A stretch of 64,000 nucleotides of DNA, from contig DAIPWT010000018.1 in NCBI GenBank assembly GCA_036783645.1, forward strand, positions 6,099-70,098, in the 5' to 3' direction. This DNA is from UBA4732 sp002404095 (lineage in GTDB: Bacteria > Planctomycetota > Planctomycetia > Gemmatales > Gemmataceae). The position numbers were made by a program, and so were the translations under genes. Positions 60,736 to 64,000 of this stretch are shown here, one piece after another (positions within the stretch are counted from its first letter, which is position 1; the number at the start of each line of letters is the position of its first letter). The notes under the pieces are model-generated. The model had not been told where the DNA came from. It was given only the letters and a program-made list of their open reading frames with translations, and did not search any database.

Positions 60736-63700
60736 TTATTCTTTGGCCTTGAGTCTCTGAAGGGCGGATTTCGCCTCGCGCGTATGCGGTGCCGCAGCCG
60801 CGCCGGCGGCCAGCCGCTCTAGCGTCGTGCGGGCTTCGGCGGAGCCGATTTGTTCCAACATCCATACCGCGCGAATCAGTCGGCGTTCCTCGGCCGTAGG
60901 TGCGGTCCACACTCCATCAAGCAACTCCTTGACGATGCGGCGCGTCTCGGCGGGAGGTTTGTCGTCGAGCGTCTGGCGTAGTTGCGGTTCGGCGACGGAA
61001 CCGAGGTTTTTCAATTCCTTGCGGGCCGCTTCTCGCGTTGAGAACTCGTCATCGTCCAAAGCCGCGATCAGGTCGCGGATGCGTTTCGTCTCATCGGCGG
61101 TCGGGCGGAGTTTTTTGCCAAGAAATGCGCACGCCGTTTCGGGAGCGCTCAGAAGGCGTCCACCGGTGTAATACGCCTTGGCCGCGTCGTCGCCGGCGAG
61201 GTCGGCCCACAACAATTCCAGGTCCTTCGCCGTGAGATCGCCCTTCCGGCGCGACGACGGCAGGAGATCCCAAATGAGAATGTTGGCGTTCGGCAGGCTC
61301 GTCGCGGCGCTGCGGCCGTCCGGCGCGATCGCGACATAGTTGGCGAACGCGGCCCCAGATTGGTTGCGCGACAGCCCATCCACCGGGCGCCGCAACACTT
61401 CCTTTCCCGTGGCCAGTTCCCATAGGCGAAATTCCTTCGAGCTAGTGGTGAGCAAGTAACGGCCGTCCGGCGAGAAGGCGTTCTCGGCGCCCGTGTCCGG
61501 CGGTAGTCTGAAGCGCAACTTGCCGGTCGCCGTTTCCACTAGGCTCACGGTTTCCTCGGCCGGATGCGCCCTAATATCAGGGTTGAAGGAAGGAATTGCC
61601 AGGAGTGCGCCGTCCGAAGTAAAGACGTTGGCCCGCAAAGAAGTAATGTCGTCGTCCTTGAGCGGCGGATAGCCTTCCAGGACGCGCTCTTGCTTCTTGT
61701 CGAGATCATAAAGAACGAGGTTTTTGTCCTTTGAATAAGTGAGATACGATCCGTTCGGCGCGAGGGACAGAGCCGACTGGCCTGGCCAGCTTGTAAATGC
61801 AAGATGCATGCCGCTCGCAACGTCCCAGCTGTCCAGATAATTCTTCCTTCCAGTCCAAGGGGCACGGTCCTGCGAGCAAGCCGTCAGCCGTTTGCCGTCA
61901 GGAGACAGCTGAAGCGACGTGATATCTTGCTCGCCCTGTTCAGTGTGGAAGTCGGTAATAAAAGTGGCCGTTTCTTTGCCGTCCGCTACTCTCCAGGCTT
62001 TGACGACGTGGAAATCCGCGTCGCCAAAAAGCGTTTGTCCATCGGCGGAGAAGATGAACGCCTTCCGCCAGTATGGTCGGATCGTAGTACGAGGTTTCTT
62101 CGTCTCGAGATCCCAGAGTATCGTCTCCGGACCGCCCTCGGAAGCCAGGGATTTCCCGTCTGGCGAATAGACAATGCGGCCGCGCGGGGAGTAGTCGTGC
62201 CCAGGAAAGTCGTCCAGCGGTTTCCCGTCGGCGACGTTCCACAGGTGGATCGCGTTGCCGTTGCGACCGGCAAGTGTTTTGCCGTCGGGAGAAAACTGGA
62301 AGCCGTTGCATCTCTTGTAGGCCAGCCGTCGGACTTCCTTCATGGTTTTCGTATCGAGAAGCAAAATACTGTCGTGGGAAGAGACGACGAGTTGGCCCCC
62401 GTCTGGCGAGAAACATAGTTCCCAGACGTCGGAACTGTCGGGGTGAGGGTATGCCGCTTCTTTTTGGCCCGACGCGATGTTCCAAACGGCCACATCCTTG
62501 GTTGAGATAAGTACGAATCGCTTGCCGTCGGGGGAGAAGGCCATGTCGTGGCAATAATCTATGCTGATCGTTAGCAGATGCTTACCGCCGGGCAATTCCC
62601 AAATGTCTAAGTTTTTATGATAGTCATAGTGGGCGACCTGTTTTCCGGCGCGGTCCACCGCCGTCCACCTGCTAGCGGGATACGATAGACCATACTGGCT
62701 GAACTGGTGGTCTTTCAGGCATGTCTCAATGGGCTGGCCGGTGGCGACGTCAAACAACAGCAGTTCGCCTGAGAAGGTTTTAAGGGCGACTTGCTTACCG
62801 CCGGCGGTAAAGATCAGAAAGTTCCTATCGATATTCTTTTCTTGGCAGGGAACCCTATGCAAGACCTTGCCGGTGGCGGCGTCGAACAAATACAAATCGG
62901 TCGGGCCGACGCAAGCGGCCGTTTTGCCGTCAGGCGAGAGGATAAGGGGCGGGATGTAGGAAAAAGCGAAATGGAGCGGAGTCGCCGGGTCGTCGGGCAG
63001 CTTGATGGGCTGCGCGCCGACAAGTTTGCCCGAGGGAATCTCCCATCGTCGGATGAGATTATCACCGCCGGTGGATAGGAGTGTTTTACCATCGGCGCTA
63101 AAGAGAACCTGACACAAGTGGGCGTGATGTAAGCGGACAGTACCAAGTCGAGCGAGGGCGCCGTCTGGCAGCGGATCGCCGTACTGGTCGTTGCGAACCG
63201 CCGCGGCGACGGGTTCGGCCTTCGGCTGGACAACGGGGCGGGCCACTGGCGGAGGCGCCGTGGGCTTCGGCTCTTCTCTTTGAGACGCCAAGACCCCCGC
63301 TCCGGCGACCGCCAATCCGACTACCAGCAGCAGCGTTAGCAACGCCCCCGTCCGGGTGGCGATGACCGCCTTCAAAACACCGCCGGCCATACCAACGGCG
63401 GCAGCGGCGGCGGCCTTCCCGGCCAGAGCCTGAGCCGCCAGCCGAACGGTCGAGAGCATCAAAAGGGCGGGAACCGCCCGCGCCGACTGATCCGCAATCA
63501 ATAGCGCCAGCGCACTCGCCGACAGAGCAATCCCGCGTCGGCACAGACGTTGCCGCAACAGTTCGCAGCCGCGTTTCAACCGGCCGGAAACGGAACTCTT
63601 CGGCCAAGCCATTTCCCGCGCGGCTTGCTCTTGCGTCTTCCCTTCCAGGTAGCAGAGGATCAACGGCCGACGGTACTTGTCGGGCAAGCGCGCCATCTCT

Positions 63701-63954
63701 TCGTGCAAGACCGCGCACGCCTCGGCCCGGCTCAACTCATCGAGAGCGTCCGGGCGGGACGAGGAAGGCACGGTCGCCCGGTCGCGGGTACGACGCTCTG
63801 CCGCCTGAACCCGCGCTCGAGAGGCCGTCCGATAGGCGACGCCGTACAAGAAGCTTCCCAGCGACTGCCGCTTGCGGACGCAGCCGGCCTTGCGAACCAG
63901 CACCAAAAAGGTAGCCTGGAAGGCGTCCTCGGCCGCGTGGACGTCGCCTAGCAC
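60736..63954 (-). CDS. ECF sigma factor - WD40 fusion protein, 5' end broken
   Basis: At least 1072 residues. Sigma region 2 remnant LGDVHAAEDAFQATFLVLVR, region 4 LPDKYRRPLILCYLEG with EMAWPKSSVSGRLKRG, a membrane helix (LLTLLLVVGLAVAGAGVLA, about 205-225), WD40 blades to about 900 and a helical tail shared with the neighbouring WD40 gene. This fusion is a planctomycete hallmark, thought to couple envelope signals to transcription. Usual homologues have about 45-60 residues before LGDVHAAED. Here the frame is closed by a TAA at 63982-63984 with no ATG between, so the N-terminus is missing; the GTG at 63954 is only the first possible start. Confidence 0.85.
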   Translation of the reverse strand: MLGDVHAAEDAFQATFLVLVRKAGCVRKRQSLGSFLYGVAYRTASRARVQAAERRTRDRATVPSSSRPDALDELSRAEACAVLHEEMARLPDKYRRPLILCYLEGKTQEQAAREMAWPKSSVSGRLKRGCELLRQRLCRRGIALSASALALLIADQSARAVPALLMLSTVRLAAQALAGKAAAAAAVGMAGGVLKAVIATRTGALLTLLLVVGLAVAGAGVLASQREEPKPTAPPPVARPVVQPKAEPVAAAVRNDQYGDPLPDGALARLGTVRLHHAHLCQVLFSADGKTLLSTGGDNLIRRWEIPSGKLVGAQPIKLPDDPATPLHFAFSYIPPLILSPDGKTAACVGPTDLYLFDAATGKVLHRVPCQEKNIDRNFLIFTAGGKQVALKTFSGELLLFDVATGQPIETCLKDHQFSQYGLSYPASRWTAVDRAGKQVAHYDYHKNLDIWELPGGKHLLTISIDYCHDMAFSPDGKRFVLISTKDVAVWNIASGQKEAAYPHPDSSDVWELCFSPDGGQLVVSSHDSILLLDTKTMKEVRRLAYKRCNGFQFSPDGKTLAGRNGNAIHLWNVADGKPLDDFPGHDYSPRGRIVYSPDGKSLASEGGPETILWDLETKKPRTTIRPYWRKAFIFSADGQTLFGDADFHVVKAWRVADGKETATFITDFHTEQGEQDITSLQLSPDGKRLTACSQDRAPWTGRKNYLDSWDVASGMHLAFTSWPGQSALSLAPNGSYLTYSKDKNLVLYDLDKKQERVLEGYPPLKDDDITSLRANVFTSDGALLAIPSFNPDIRAHPAEETVSLVETATGKLRFRLPPDTGAENAFSPDGRYLLTTSSKEFRLWELATGKEVLRRPVDGLSRNQSGAAFANYVAIAPDGRSAATSLPNANILIWDLLPSSRRKGDLTAKDLELLWADLAGDDAAKAYYTGGRLLSAPETACAFLGKKLRPTADETKRIRDLIAALDDDEFSTREAARKELKNLGSVAEPQLRQTLDDKPPAETRRIVKELLDGVWTAPTAEERRLIRAVWMLEQIGSAEARTTLERLAAGAAAAPHTREAKSALQRLKAKE

Positions 63955-64000
63955 TACAGCGCAGCTGACGTTGCAGCTGCTTTAACTATAGTTCCCTTCA

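Noticed and set aside
1..64000. tRNA, rRNA or riboswitch genes
   Set aside because: No cloverleaf with a T-loop consensus, rRNA-like sequence or recognisable riboswitch was found by eye; a covariance-model search would be needed to exclude short ones.

Overview
The window looks like a chromosome segment of a planctomycete, most likely from the Gemmataceae or a close uncultured relative. The evidence is the gene content: a sigma factor fused to a WD40 propeller, an ECF-type sigma factor overlapping a Ser/Thr kinase with a zinc ribbon and membrane segments, a PVC-type secreted dehydrogenase with a C-terminal CxxCH cytochrome, caspase-fold proteins, a YCF48-like propeller, an RRM glycine-rich RNA-binding protein, a bacterial FhcB-type C1-transfer subunit, and an Omp85 protein implying a diderm envelope. 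GC content is high and most genes sit singly or in pairs. Identifications are by reading motifs; no database search was run.

Layout. 1-473: C-terminally cut Ser/Thr kinase. 571-6937 (minus): type III-like restriction-modification operon, res - GxxExxY nuclease - mod, invaded by palindromic repeats. 7110-11020 (plus): proline dehydrogenase, P5C dehydrogenase and a tightly linked WD40 protein. 11022-15967: surE, a divergent trmB, a metallopeptidase, two lipoproteins, a YCF48-like propeller and a Trm112-like protein. 15935-18152: repeat-rich, eroded region with a 91-bp duplication around a MITE-like element, a caspase/FGE fusion pseudogene and a RAYT transposase inside REP-type repeats. 18181-21474: PVC heme-binding protein. 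21780-26508: candidate lipid or polyketide cluster of a diiron acyl-ACP desaturase, a ketosynthase-like protein lacking all three catalytic residues, an intact ketosynthase and an NAD-dependent reductase. 26525-36909: mobA-like, cysK, cupin, nitrilase, a HEPN pair, a prenyltransferase-fold protein, a FolK-SDR fusion, an SDR, an ABC ATPase and a decayed PIN-type toxin with its antitoxin. 36931-48929: acyl-CoA carboxyltransferase, glycoside hydrolase, RRM protein, ligA, Omp85, a Gly-Tyr repeat protein and a DEAD-box helicase. 49009-63954: sigma-kinase pair, fhcB overlapping an Rpn-like gene, a caspase-fold/S41 protease, a WD40 protein and the sigma-WD40 fusion, whose 5' end is broken near the window end.

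The strongest themes are two. First, at least ten families of perfect or near-perfect palindromic repeats (arms about 14-35 bp) lie at gene ends and also in frame inside genes (mod, res, the RAYT itself). Two families sit with a nuclease or transposase gene of their own: the RAYT with the CCCCGCCCC palindromes, and the GxxExxY nuclease with the ATCCGCAGATT palindromes. Second, the ketosynthase / dead ketosynthase pair resembles a KS/chain-length-factor heterodimer outside any recognised type II PKS context.
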